Numbered from the stretch's first letter, positions 37,027 through 45,823 are shown. The stretch: 64,000 nucleotides of DNA from Arsukibacterium sp. UBA3155 (GCA_002364615.1 DEYP01000002.1:48680-112679); one strand, 5' to 3'. Numbers and translations are program-made. Notes: a model not told the origin generated them from the sequence alone.

Positions 37027-38160
37027 ATGTATTTTGGAAAGATAATAAAATATCTGTGTTACATGCTGCTAGGTGTTAGCAGTTTAGTTGCCATGCCCAC
37101 GCTAAGTGCTGCACCTTTAGCACTACAGCATTGGCACCGGCAAGCGATGGCTGAAGGCTTTGACGGTCAGGTGTTGGTAGTACAGGCAGGCAAGCCACTA
37201 TTGCAACAGGCATATGGCGTGGCCGATTATGAGATTAGCAAAGCTTTTACCATCGATACCGTATTTGATATTGGTTCCTTAACAAAGCAATTTACTGCGG
37301 CCGCTATTTTAAAACTTCAAGAGCAGGGAAAACTGCAGCTAACCGATACTCTGGGCCAGTTTTTTCCAGAGACAGGAAAAGACAAAAAAGCGATTACGTT
37401 ACACCAGTTGCTTACCCATAACTCTGGCCTGGTAAATAATTTATCCGGTGGCGATTACAGTAAAGTGAGCCGCAACACCTTTATCAAGCGCTTGTTTCGC
37501 TCAAAACTTGATGCAACGCCAGGTACAGAGTTTTCATACTCTAATGCTGGTTATGCGCTGCTGGGATTAATTATTGAGCGGCTATCTGGTCAGAATTATG
37601 AGCATTATGTGCAGCAGCATTTGTTAAAGCCTGCCGGGTTATCGCATACCGGTTATCGGATCCCTGACTGGTCTGGCTTAGCCGTGGCAGCAGGTTATGA
37701 GCTAAAACGCGATAGCTTTTTCGGTGGTAAAGCCGATGGCAGCAGTAAGCGCTGGGGCACGCCACTGGAACACTCCTGGGATAAAGACGGCCCTTGGTGG
37801 AACTTGCATGCCAATGGTGGATTCTTATCGACGATGGGCGATCTCAGACGTTGGCAGCAGGCACTGCAAACCGAAACAGTACTTAGTAAAGCGTCAACTG
37901 CATTACTATTTACGCCTCATGTTATGACACCTCGTGACGGAGTGTTTTACGGTTATGGCTGGATTGTAGAACCCGCTAGCCCGGCTGGTAAAGTGGTGCG
38001 TCATGGTGGTAGCAACGGCATTTTTACCGCTGATTTTCGCTATTATGCTGATACGCAGTTACTTATTATTTTTATGACCAACAACGACAGTAAGTTTTTT
38101 CCGGCTTACCGGGATACGTTAGTGGAAGCTGCGCTTTCTTTCGCTACTATTGAGGAGTAA
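37027..38160 (+). CDS. Secreted serine hydrolase (beta-lactamase/class C-like family)
   Basis: About 377 residues of the class C beta-lactamase/D-aminopeptidase-like family. Catalytic marks: SxxK as SLTK in FDIGSLTKQFTAA, YxN in FSYSNAGYALLG and the HxG triad in VRHGGSNGIF. The start at 37027 follows AGGGAGGG and gives a clean signal peptide ending LSAAP; an ATG 24 bases upstream has no such site. The protein should act in the periplasm or outside on peptides or esters; a true beta-lactamase role is not implied. It lies between the broken hydrolase and the GFA gene. Confidence 0.85.
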   Translation: MYFGKIIKYLCYMLLGVSSLVAMPTLSAAPLALQHWHRQAMAEGFDGQVLVVQAGKPLLQQAYGVADYEISKAFTIDTVFDIGSLTKQFTAAAILKLQEQGKLQLTDTLGQFFPETGKDKKAITLHQLLTHNSGLVNNLSGGDYSKVSRNTFIKRLFRSKLDATPGTEFSYSNAGYALLGLIIERLSGQNYEHYVQQHLLKPAGLSHTGYRIPDWSGLAVAAGYELKRDSFFGGKADGSSKRWGTPLEHSWDKDGPWWNLHANGGFLSTMGDLRRWQQALQTETVLSKASTALLFTPHVMTPRDGVFYGYGWIVEPASPAGKVVRHGGSNGIFTADFRYYADTQLLIIFMTNNDSKFFPAYRDTLVEAALSFATIEE

Positions 38161-38162
38161 CA

Positions 38163-38570
38163 ATGTACCAGGGCGGGTGTTTATGTGGCGAGGTTGCCAT
38201 TGAAGTTAGCGGGCCTATCAATAGCATCATTCATTGCCATTGTTCGCTATGCCGCAAATCTAGTGGTACGGCCTTTGCTACGAATGGCTTTGTCCAGACA
38301 ACTGATTTTATCGTGGTTAAAGGGGCAGAGCGGTTAAGCCAGTTTGCCTTTAAGCCTGGTCGTATTCGCTATTTTTGCAATAAGTGTGGCTCGCCGGTGT
38401 ATAGCTGTAATGTCGAAGATCCTAGCCGTGTCAGGATCCGGTTGGGTATTCTTACTACCGCTATCAGTGAACGGCCGCAATCACATAACTTTTATAGTTC
38501 TAAAGCCAACTGGGAAGATTTAGACGAAAACTTACCGCGCTATGATAGTTTTGAACCTGGCCGCAAATAG
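38163..38570 (+). CDS. GFA family zinc-binding protein
   Basis: A 135-residue protein of the GFA (glutathione-dependent formaldehyde-activating)/CENP-V fold. The zinc-binding cysteines are in GGCLCGEV, IIHCHCSLCRKSSG and FCNKCGSPVYSC. Despite the family name, most members have no proven formaldehyde activity. It begins 2 bases after the serine hydrolase stop with GAGGAG just ahead, so it is co-translated. Confidence 0.88.
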   Translation: MYQGGCLCGEVAIEVSGPINSIIHCHCSLCRKSSGTAFATNGFVQTTDFIVVKGAERLSQFAFKPGRIRYFCNKCGSPVYSCNVEDPSRVRIRLGILTTAISERPQSHNFYSSKANWEDLDENLPRYDSFEPGRK

Positions 38571-38593
38571 CTCTAATTATTAAGGACTCTGTT

Positions 38594-39037
38594 TTGTCGA
38601 ATAATCGTTATCTTATTGCTGCGGCGCTGTGCTGTATAGTCGCAGCTGTGGCGCATGTAGGGTGTATTGTTTTTGGCGGCGACTGGTATCGTTTTTTTGG
38701 TGCAGGTGAGCAGATGGCGTTGCTGGCAGAGCAGGGACATTGGTATCCAACCGTGGCAACAGCGGTTATCTCACTGTTGCTGGTGTTGTGGGCGCTGTTT
38801 GCGTTGTCGGGCGCCGGGGTGATTCGCCGTTTGCCGCTGCTGCGCACGGCGCTTTGTGTTATTAGTGCCATTTTCTTACTACGGGGTCTGGCGTTCGTTG
38901 CTATTATGCCGATGTTTCCCGGTAATAGTCTGACATTCTGGCTGATAAGCTCCGCTATTTGTCTGACGATTGGTATGCTTTATGTTGCTGGCACCGTGAG
39001 CGTCTGGCGTAAGTTGCGGCCTGTCAGCAGACACTAA
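38594..39037 (+). CDS. Four-helix membrane protein of unknown function
   Basis: A 147-residue protein with four hydrophobic segments (about 6-26, 50-72, 82-104 and 112-134) and few charged residues. FGGDWYRFFGAGEQMALLAEQGHWYP between segments one and two is the longest loop. It starts with TTG; AAGGA lies 7 bases upstream. It resembles small uncharacterised membrane proteins of gammaproteobacteria; I assign no function. It ends the gene run that begins with the amidohydrolase. Confidence 0.7.
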   Translation: MSNNRYLIAAALCCIVAAVAHVGCIVFGGDWYRFFGAGEQMALLAEQGHWYPTVATAVISLLLVLWALFALSGAGVIRRLPLLRTALCVISAIFLLRGLAFVAIMPMFPGNSLTFWLISSAICLTIGMLYVAGTVSVWRKLRPVSRH

Positions 39038-39157
39038 TTGGATAATCTGCCCCTCGAATGACATAAGCTATTTACATTTTGAAACCAAAAACTTAAATTG
39101 CTCTTTGCTAACTATGCTAACGTTTAGCAATTAAAATGAGCAAACAGGAATTTGCAG

Positions 39158-39826
39158 ATGGCGATCGATACTCATGGTGTAAAAATTGAAGACCGGCCGT
39201 TTGATCAGGTGAGGCAGGAGGCTATTGATCAACTTATTATGAATTATAGCCATGGTGTGATATCGGCAGAAGCCTTTGAGCGGCGACTTGATGTCGCTTC
39301 TGATGCTACAAGCTTTCAGGAGTTGATTGATGTGGTGGCCGACTTATCATTACAGCCAGATAAACAGTATCAGCAGCAACGCGATCAAAGCTTTACGCCA
39401 CGTTATCAGGCTGGCAATGATACCCGAAACGAAAAAATTATTTGTGTCCTGTCATCCAATCGGCAAAACGGTCAATGGCTGGTGCCAGCTGAAATACGGG
39501 TTATCAATGTCGTGGGGTCAGTAGTGCTGGATTTTTCAGAAGCCATTTTTCAGCATCAGAACATTGTTATCCGGGTAAATAACTGGATTGGCAGCTTAAC
39601 CATTCTGGTGCCTGAACAAGTTAATGTGGTGTCGAATATGTTTAATATTATTGGCAGTACCGATAACAGTGCGCCAAGTATCGGCGATCGGCAGGCGCCA
39701 CAAATTGTCGTAGAGGGCTATTCTATTCTGGGTTCACTGGATGTAAAACTGAAAAAAACCATAAAAGAAAAGTTTACAGCTTTTGCTGACCAATGTCGTG
39801 CCATGTTTGGTTTAAATAAGTCATAA
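39158..39826 (+). CDS. DUF1707 / LiaF-like C-terminal domain protein
   Basis: A 222-residue soluble protein. The first 65 residues (RQEAIDQLIMNYSHGVISAE, then FERRLDVASDATSFQELIDV) form a DUF1707 helical domain. After a Gln-rich linker, the C-terminal half (VVGSVVLDFSEAIFQHQNIV, WIGSLTILVPEQVNV, GYSILGSLDVKLKK) matches the beta-helical LiaF/YvqF-type domain, which in Gram-positives works in envelope-stress sensing. No membrane segment is visible. ATG 39158 has AGGAA 7 bases upstream. The role here is unknown. Confidence 0.78.
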   Translation: MAIDTHGVKIEDRPFDQVRQEAIDQLIMNYSHGVISAEAFERRLDVASDATSFQELIDVVADLSLQPDKQYQQQRDQSFTPRYQAGNDTRNEKIICVLSSNRQNGQWLVPAEIRVINVVGSVVLDFSEAIFQHQNIVIRVNNWIGSLTILVPEQVNVVSNMFNIIGSTDNSAPSIGDRQAPQIVVEGYSILGSLDVKLKKTIKEKFTAFADQCRAMFGLNKS

Positions 39827-40007
39827 GCAAACGGTGTGGTGAATTAGTTTGTTTGTTGTGCTGCGTTGTGCAATATTTAACCGGTACATATTTAACTAAT
39901 TTTTGCAAAACAGTTAAATGAAGTTGAACGTGCTAACCGAAGCGCGCCCACGTTATGGAGAGTAGCCCAGTGGGGGCAATTTTTCTGTAACGTGTGGAGA
40001 GTTACAA

Positions 40008-40769
40008 ATGCTCAGTAAAGTATTGTTTTTCGTTTTGCTAATTATCACTCCTTTTAGCCTGACTGCGGCACCAAAGCTTACTATTTACGATGATGGCCGG
40101 TCTTGCCCGGCAAATTGTGATGCCCATGTTGTCGTTCATCGTAGTTTAAATGGCACCAAGTTTGTTCACAGCCCGGATTCTGGCGATGGTAATCCAGTTG
40201 CCTGTAAAATGAATACTGCCTGTGAAATTTGCTTTGATGATAACGCTACTGAATGTTTAATTACCCAATACCGAGGCTCCGGCCCCGGTAAGAATACTTT
40301 TGATTTGACGCCTGCTTTTTATCAGGAGTGGTGTGCAAAAGATGAAATTCCGGGCGCATTAAAGTCAAAATGTCTGGCGCTGCAACAAATTGAGCGAAAG
40401 CTTGATGGCAGAGTCAATTGTATTAAAGAACCTGACAACACATTATGTGTTGCATTAATTGCCGCGGCAGAGCAAGCGCAGGCTCTTGATGCGCCGAAGT
40501 ATGAACAATGCTTGCAGGTTAGCCAGGAAACCTATAACAGCGATAAGCAAAATGCAGACAAAAGACAACATCATTGTGCGTATGAGTTTGAATCTAACGG
40601 CGGTCCAAATAGCCGAGGTCTTCGATGGAAACGATTACTTCCCGGCGCATGTCGTCAGGGCACCTACGTGGGTCGCGACGGGTTAGACTGTTGTTCGGGA
40701 GTGGCGTTTGCTGACGCTGCTTTTGGTTCAGAATGTATCCATTTTTATCCAAAGATGTCGTTACGGTAA
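40008..40769 (+). CDS. Secreted cysteine-rich protein of unknown function
   Basis: A 253-residue protein with a clear signal peptide (LFFVLLIITPFSLTAA). I count 16 cysteines after the signal, an even number that suggests many disulphides in the periplasm or outside. Groups include GRSCPANC, ACKMNTACEIC and LDCCSGVAF near the end. The middle third is helical and charged. I do not recognise a family. GGAGAG precedes the ATG. It is 54 bases upstream of the DUF1287 gene and probably co-transcribed with it. Confidence 0.7.
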   Translation: MLSKVLFFVLLIITPFSLTAAPKLTIYDDGRSCPANCDAHVVVHRSLNGTKFVHSPDSGDGNPVACKMNTACEICFDDNATECLITQYRGSGPGKNTFDLTPAFYQEWCAKDEIPGALKSKCLALQQIERKLDGRVNCIKEPDNTLCVALIAAAEQAQALDAPKYEQCLQVSQETYNSDKQNADKRQHHCAYEFESNGGPNSRGLRWKRLLPGACRQGTYVGRDGLDCCSGVAFADAAFGSECIHFYPKMSLR

Positions 40770-40823
40770 GGTGCTGACAGTTGCCAGCTTAAAGCTTGCT
40801 TCCAGCATTGAAACGGAGATTAT

Positions 40824-41423
40824 ATGCAAGCAAGATTGGTTAAACTCCTGACCTTGATGTATGGCTTAGTCTGTAGCGCAGCCTTTGCCGCGCCGACTGC
40901 TTTTCAGCAGCAATTGGTGGAGGCAGCATTACAGCGCACCAGCTTTGCGGTGCGCTATGACGGTGCGTATCAACGTATTGCCTATCCGGGAGGAGATGTG
41001 CCTGCAGATACTGGAGTATGTACCGATGTCATTATCCGTAGCTATCGTGCACTGGGCATCGATTTGCAACAATTGATTCATGAAGATATGCGCGATAATT
41101 TCAGCAGTTACCCGTCACAGCGTATTTGGGGGCTTAACAGACCTGATAGTAATATTGATCATCGTCGCGTGCCAAATTTGCAGACGTTTTTTCGACGCCA
41201 CGGTATTGAAATAGCCGTATCTCAGAAGCCGGAGGATTATCATCCTGGCGCAATCGTCAGTTGGATATTGCCGGGAAACTTGCCTCATATTGGTATAGTG
41301 ACTGATCAGCTGGTGCCGGGAACTAAACGACCACTGATTGTGCATAACATCGGCGCCGGCCCACAACTGGAAGACGTTTTATTTGATTACCCGATAACCG
41401 GGAATTTTCACTTTTTTAAATAG
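40824..41423 (+). CDS. DUF1287 family secreted protein
   Basis: A 199-residue protein with a signal peptide (LLTLMYGLVCSAAFAAP) and a DUF1287 domain. DUF1287 has an NlpC/P60-like papain fold: the likely nucleophile Cys is in DTGVCTDVIIRSYRALG, the His in LPHIGIVTDQ and a further His in IVHNIGAGPQ. HEDMRDNFSSYP and NIDHRRVPNLQTFF are typical. Peptidoglycan-related peptidase or amidase activity is inferred from the fold only. GGAG lies 5-6 bases before the ATG. Confidence 0.85.
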   Translation: MQARLVKLLTLMYGLVCSAAFAAPTAFQQQLVEAALQRTSFAVRYDGAYQRIAYPGGDVPADTGVCTDVIIRSYRALGIDLQQLIHEDMRDNFSSYPSQRIWGLNRPDSNIDHRRVPNLQTFFRRHGIEIAVSQKPEDYHPGAIVSWILPGNLPHIGIVTDQLVPGTKRPLIVHNIGAGPQLEDVLFDYPITGNFHFFK

Positions 41424-41691
41424 CGATCCATGCTTATTCCTTGTTTAAAATAGCGTACTAACCTAAACAACATTTTTTTCTAAATCAACTACAACAATAT
41501 TCCAACTAACCTTTCTGGCGATTACTGTGCAGCGTATTGCTCTCAACTCCCACAATATTGGGAGAAAAATCGACTAAATTAGCGAAAACAAAATTATCAA
41601 TTGCATCGCCAGACTAATCCATCTATAACTAAAAGGGCGTACATGCTTAAATAATGTACGTGAAGTAAAGTAGTGTAATGGAGGACGCGGT
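41424..41691. other. Intergenic region with two small hairpins
   Basis: This 268-base A/T-rich gap holds CTCCCA-caatat-TGGGAG at 41547-41564 and an inverted repeat GTACAT/ATGTAC at about 41639-41658, just ahead of the GTG start of the next gene. Neither is followed by a clear T-run. I see no reading frame. Confidence 0.45.
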
Positions 41692-42213
41692 GTGATCTTA
41701 ATTAAAATGCCAGTTGTGTGGTTAGTCGTTGGCTTGTTGTTAGTTCCGTTTAAGCTTGCCGCTGAAGTAACAATCCAATTTAATACAGAGCGAAATGTCT
41801 CTTGTATACAGCTTATTGAACAGAGGAAACCAGGTTTCTGCCGGCTCTATTTTCAGTTCAGTGGTAGCAAGCCTGACACCCTGTATGCTCAGCAAAACCA
41901 GCTTAGCCGATCAGTAAGCGAATATCCTGCAAAACGAAGTAGTTATCCTACTTCATTTCAGCAGTTGGAATACGCATTACAGTTTTTTAAATACAGTGCT
42001 GAGAAGTTCAAAATTCGCAATAATCTGGTATTTATTCGCTCTGATGATGGCTCAGTGCAACTGAATATGGGTATTTTAACCTCTGCCAGTGGTGGTTACA
42101 GTTATTTGCTGGCAGACACTGATAGTCAAATTAAACAGCTGCTCACTGATCTGCAAAATCTGGATTCCTTGTCTACCCGTTATCAGCGCAGTATAGAACA
42201 ACTATTTCAATAA
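41692..42213 (+). CDS. Secreted protein of unknown function
   Basis: A 173-residue protein with a signal peptide (VVWLVVGLLLVPFKLAAE) and two cysteines in the early mature part (NVSCIQLIEQRKPGFCRLYF), which could form a disulphide. The rest is mixed beta and helix with no known motif. GTG start with GGAGG 7 bases upstream. No family recognised. It precedes the coiled-coil membrane protein on the same strand by 117 bases. Confidence 0.65.
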   Translation: MILIKMPVVWLVVGLLLVPFKLAAEVTIQFNTERNVSCIQLIEQRKPGFCRLYFQFSGSKPDTLYAQQNQLSRSVSEYPAKRSSYPTSFQQLEYALQFFKYSAEKFKIRNNLVFIRSDDGSVQLNMGILTSASGGYSYLLADTDSQIKQLLTDLQNLDSLSTRYQRSIEQLFQ

Positions 42214-42330
42214 GGTTGTACAGCGGATAATTCAGCGTTAGTTCAGCGGTTAAGCGCTATGTTTTTCCTTTTTGCAATTTCAGATAAGCATTAATCTGAC
42301 CGGAGTACTCATTGGGTACTAAGGAGAGGA

Positions 42331-43008
42331 ATGGATACCATCATTGCCTGGCGGGCTAATCTACCTTCAGAAGCCTGGCCTGAATACTATATCTGGTTAT
42401 TCGTTCTTACTAACTTACTTTGGTTTGCCCTTTGGTGTTTTAGCAAACATGCAAGCCATATTCGTTACCAGCAGCTAAAACATTCATTAAACCTTGAGCT
42501 GGAGCGCCGCCGTAAAGTTTACGAACTTAAAGTCTGTCAGTATGAAGACTACTGTCATGAGCTGGAGGCATTTCATCTGAGGCATCAGAATGATTACCGA
42601 AATGTGTTCCTGCCTCTTTTTACCGAATTTAATAACCGTTACCAGGCCGCTGAAGCGGCAGAAGACACTGCTGCTGCCTCTTTAGCTACCTTATGGTTTT
42701 CCGGAGAAATTCAGCAAGTCAGCGATACAAATAATACCGAACTCAAGGCGCTTGATAAACAGACAGCGGCGCTAACGCTTAGTGCTGCTGATGATGTTGT
42801 CGAGATTTTGTTGGAAATTCAGCAGTTGTATCAGGCATTGTTGGTTGTTTCTGCCGAGCAGATGAATAAATTAGTGGCTATAACCCTGAGTAAAGACTAT
42901 CAAGCGGTTAAATTCATGGGTGAGGAGCTACAGCAGGTTGGTAACCAGTTGCAACTAATCAGCCAGCGTTTGATGCAGGCTATTCGTCAGGATTTACTTA
43001 GTTTCTGA
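42331..43008 (+). CDS. Membrane-anchored coiled-coil protein of unknown function
   Basis: A 225-residue protein with one membrane helix near the start (YYIWLFVLTNLLWFALWCF, about 20-38) and then a long helical, Gln/Glu/Leu-rich region likely to be coiled coil (LKHSLNLELERRRKVYELKV and onwards). Cytoplasmic placement of the helical part is inferred from the basic residues after the helix. AAGGAGAGGA stands directly before the ATG. No family recognised. It ends facing the LytTR regulator gene, only 10 bases away. Confidence 0.68.
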   Translation: MDTIIAWRANLPSEAWPEYYIWLFVLTNLLWFALWCFSKHASHIRYQQLKHSLNLELERRRKVYELKVCQYEDYCHELEAFHLRHQNDYRNVFLPLFTEFNNRYQAAEAAEDTAAASLATLWFSGEIQQVSDTNNTELKALDKQTAALTLSAADDVVEILLEIQQLYQALLVVSAEQMNKLVAITLSKDYQAVKFMGEELQQVGNQLQLISQRLMQAIRQDLLSF

Positions 43009-43018
43009 GCGGGGAGAT

Positions 43019-43717
43019 TTATAAACTCCAGTGCTGACGAAAGGCACTGGCCTGACGGCGTGAAATTTCTACCTGCTTATCATGCTGTAACTGCACGTCA
43101 AACCCGCCGGCAACAGACGGGGTGATCTCTTTGATGTAGTGAGTATTGATTATCCAGCTTCGGCTAGCCCGAAAAAAACTTTCGGCCGGCAGACGTTCAG
43201 CAATAGCGCTGATACTGCGATATGTCGCTGGTGCAGCATTGGCCAGATGTACCCTTGTGTAATTACCCATAGCTTCAAAACAAATGACATCAGCTAAGGT
43301 GACAAAGAAGCAATTATCCCCATCCTTTATAAAAATTTGCTGGTGTAGTGCCAATTTTTGTTCATTCTGACTAACAGGTTTTAACTTATCAAATGCAGAT
43401 TGCAAGCGTTTCAAGGTCACTGGCTTTAGTAAATAATCCAGTGCGTTATATTCAAAAGATTTGATGGCGTAATGATCATAAGCGGTAACAAAAATAACCT
43501 GTGGCAAATAATCCAGTTGCTCAAGGAGTTTAAAGCCATCGCCACCTGGCATGTTAATATCTAATAGCATGACATCAGGTTTCAGGCTTTGTACCAGTTG
43601 TTTCGCCTGACTAATGTTGGCAGCTTCGCCAACCAGAGTAGTGCCGCTAATCTGGTTTAACTGCTCAACTAGTTCTAACCGGGCCAGCCGGCTGTCATCT
43701 ACGACCAGAACATCCAT
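43019..43717 (-). CDS. LytTR-type response regulator
   Basis: A 232-residue response regulator. The receiver domain (1-120) has acidic residues in VVDDSRL, the phospho-acceptor Asp in VMLLDINMPGGDGF and Lys in YLLKPVTLKRL. The LytTR DNA-binding domain (about 130-230) has ICFEAMGNYTRVHL, FFRASRSWIINTHYI and VEISRRQASAFRQH. It lies 1 base after the sensor kinase gene, with TGGAG ahead of its ATG inside the kinase end. Such LytTR pairs often control envelope or secreted functions; the serine hydrolase upstream in the same operon is a candidate target. Confidence 0.93.
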   Translation of the reverse strand: MDVLVVDDSRLARLELVEQLNQISGTTLVGEAANISQAKQLVQSLKPDVMLLDINMPGGDGFKLLEQLDYLPQVIFVTAYDHYAIKSFEYNALDYLLKPVTLKRLQSAFDKLKPVSQNEQKLALHQQIFIKDGDNCFFVTLADVICFEAMGNYTRVHLANAAPATYRSISAIAERLPAESFFRASRSWIINTHYIKEITPSVAGGFDVQLQHDKQVEISRRQASAFRQHWSL

Positions 43718-43718
43718 T

Positions 43719-44777
43719 TTAAAACTCCAGTGGTAACCTTACGTGCGTGATCACTTTACTATTTTGGTGGTAAAGGCGTAGCCCCGTAGCACTACATTCA
43801 GGATATAACAGCGCCAGTCGTTGCCGAATATTGCGAAGGCCAACGCCGTGATGCTTAGCGTCGTTGTGCAGGGTGACGTCGTTGCGGATAATAACATCGA
43901 GCATCTGGTCTGTCTGATACACAGTAACGTCTATACCTCCGCCGTTAATCTCGGTACTAATTCCATGCTTAATCGCATTTTCGACACACAGCTGCAATAG
44001 CAATTTCGGTACAAGTGCCTGTTGAACGCTAACGGGTGCACTAACAGAAAAACGTAACCTATCTTCAAATTGAATGGAGCATAGTGCGATATATTCATCA
44101 ACAATAGCCAGCTCTGAATTCAACGTAACCTTGCTTGTATCGTCTTTGCTAAGACTGTAACGCAACATGTCGGCTAACCTGGCCAGCATTTCTCTGGCTC
44201 GCGCAGGGTCCTCCAGGATTAATGCCCTGATATTGTTGATAGCATTAAACAAGAAATGTGGATTGAGCTGATGGATCAAGGCATCAAGCTTACTCGACTT
44301 GAGAAGCTCGCTAGTTTGACGCAATTGTCTGACTTTGCTGATACTGAAATACAAGGCCGACCAGAAAAGTAGCGCCAGCAGCATATTGAAGAAATTACCA
44401 ATAGCTATTGTTTTAATCATAAATGTTGATTGCGACGCCGGAATTGGATCAGTTATACCCAAATGTGCGAGGCCAAATACGGTGCTAATTAGCAATAGCG
44501 TGGCCAGAGCGGCAACAAAAATACTGGCAAAGCCAAAAAACAAGAATTGCCGAATTGTTGATTTCTTAAAAATAATCGCTTTATATGTGCGGCGCATCAA
44601 ATGAGAGCCAACCGCGCTGCTGCCAATTAAGACGGCACCAAACAGCAGCTCTATCGCTGAGAAATAATGTTTATTAAATATCGATACCATAATTATGGTG
44701 TACAGGGTCAGCCATCCGCTCAGCTGACACACGAAATAAGCAAATTTGTCATGAAATCTGTATAGATATTTATGCAT
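43719..44777 (-). CDS. LytS/YehU-type sensor histidine kinase
   Basis: A 352-residue kinase with about four N-terminal membrane helices (residues 10-150), no large extracellular sensor, and a His_kinase domain with the phospho-acceptor His in LNPHFLFNAINNIRALI. The ATP-binding part has the N box CVENAIKHGI and G box GVGLRNIRQRLALLYP. It overlaps the stop of the serine hydrolase gene by one base (TAATG) and precedes the response regulator, so all are in one operon. Confidence 0.92.
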   Translation of the reverse strand: MHKYLYRFHDKFAYFVCQLSGWLTLYTIIMVSIFNKHYFSAIELLFGAVLIGSSAVGSHLMRRTYKAIIFKKSTIRQFLFFGFASIFVAALATLLLISTVFGLAHLGITDPIPASQSTFMIKTIAIGNFFNMLLALLFWSALYFSISKVRQLRQTSELLKSSKLDALIHQLNPHFLFNAINNIRALILEDPARAREMLARLADMLRYSLSKDDTSKVTLNSELAIVDEYIALCSIQFEDRLRFSVSAPVSVQQALVPKLLLQLCVENAIKHGISTEINGGGIDVTVYQTDQMLDVIIRNDVTLHNDAKHHGVGLRNIRQRLALLYPECSATGLRLYHQNSKVITHVRLPLEF

Positions 44778-45796
44778 TAATAATTTTTCTCTGCCATATT
44801 TGTTTCATCCTTTTGACGAAGTTGCTGCAGCAGCGCCATACCGGCTGGGGTTACCGGAATAGTGGAATTACTCAGGAGCACAACACCGACCTGCTCAGCA
44901 GGAGCAAAACCGACAAAAGCGTTAAACCCAGCAGTCTGCCCATTGTGCCAGACCGCCCCGTCGGGATGCAGCATCCAACCAAAGCCAACAGCAGGCTCAG
45001 ATATCAAAGTAGTTACTGATAAACGCATCGCGTCCGCCAATCCCGCCACCGTAGCAGATCCGGTATCTCCGATGGCGGTGGCTTGCAGATAATGCTGAAC
45101 AAGTAATGCCATGTCGTCAATTGTCGATAGTACAGCGCCAGCACCCGCCAGTGCCTGAAAATGCCAATTCGCTGTGGTTGAACCATCAATCTGGTATCCT
45201 TTTGCCAGATCTGGATATCGGCCGTTGGTCATGGCAACGTTACTGTCTGCCATACCCAGAGGTTGGAAGATTTGCTGTTTCAACAAGGTCGAAAAGCTAC
45301 TGCCCTGCTGCTGGCTGACTATCTCTGCCAGTAAACCAAAGCCTAAGTTTGAGTATTCAAACTGCTTCTCACCGGGCTGAACCGTTTGCATGGCCAACAT
45401 TAAATCAGCATGGGTATAATTTGCATAAGGATCTGTTAAGTCAGAAAGTGGCAGGTTTGGGGGTAAACGCGGCAACCCGCTGGTATGAGTAAGTAACTCA
45501 GCTACGTTGTATTGATGCTGCTGGTAATGTGTACCTTGTAACAGCGATGCTACGGAATCACTAATGGACAACTGCTGGTTATTAACAGCGAGTGCAGTCA
45601 CCAAACCGACTAAAGGTTTAGTGATTGAGCCAATTTCAAATAACGTTTTATTGCTAATGGCCCGGTTCTGCTGACTATCTGCCAGGCCGTGTAGGTAAAA
45701 ACGGGTGTGCTGTTCGCTGATGATGGCAATGGCAATACCGGCATCGTTGAATTCTGTATTTAACCATTGCTCAATATTAGCTAATGTCGGCTGCAA
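44777..45796 (-). CDS. Serine hydrolase (beta-lactamase family), likely C-terminal part of a frameshifted fusion
   Basis: A 339-residue class C beta-lactamase-like domain with SITK in FEIGSITKPLVG (SxxK), YSNLGFGLLAE (YxN) and WHNGQTAGFNAF (HxG). The family works outside the cytoplasm, yet this frame has no signal peptide, begins at a TTG, and GGAT 11 bases upstream is a poor ribosome binding site. The frame stays open upstream across the A9 run at 45815-45823 and is exactly the -1 frame of the preceding secreted protein. I infer that the functional product is a fusion of about 564 residues; see the slippery site entry. Independent translation remains possible. Confidence 0.82.
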   Translation of the reverse strand: MQPTLANIEQWLNTEFNDAGIAIAIISEQHTRFYLHGLADSQQNRAISNKTLFEIGSITKPLVGLVTALAVNNQQLSISDSVASLLQGTHYQQHQYNVAELLTHTSGLPRLPPNLPLSDLTDPYANYTHADLMLAMQTVQPGEKQFEYSNLGFGLLAEIVSQQQGSSFSTLLKQQIFQPLGMADSNVAMTNGRYPDLAKGYQIDGSTTANWHFQALAGAGAVLSTIDDMALLVQHYLQATAIGDTGSATVAGLADAMRLSVTTLISEPAVGFGWMLHPDGAVWHNGQTAGFNAFVGFAPAEQVGVVLLSNSTIPVTPAGMALLQQLRQKDETNMAEKNY

Positions 45797-45823
45797 TGGT
45801 TTACTTAATCCGTCTTTTTTTTT
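45762..45823 (-). other. Candidate -1 frameshift signal: A9 run, slippery heptamer and inverted repeat
   Basis: On the minus strand the end of the upstream gene reads TTA AAA AAA AAG ACG GAT TAA. This contains the dnaX-type heptamer A AAA AAG (45820-45814) in the correct zero frame. A -1 slip continues as GAC GGA TTA AGT AAA CCA TTG into the serine hydrolase. Twelve bases downstream, AACCATTGC (45801-45793) and GCAATGGTT (45770-45762) form a perfect 9-bp stem with a 22-base loop, possibly extended by GTA/TAC. The nine A residues could also allow transcriptional slippage: one added A gives the same fusion. Confidence 0.6.
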
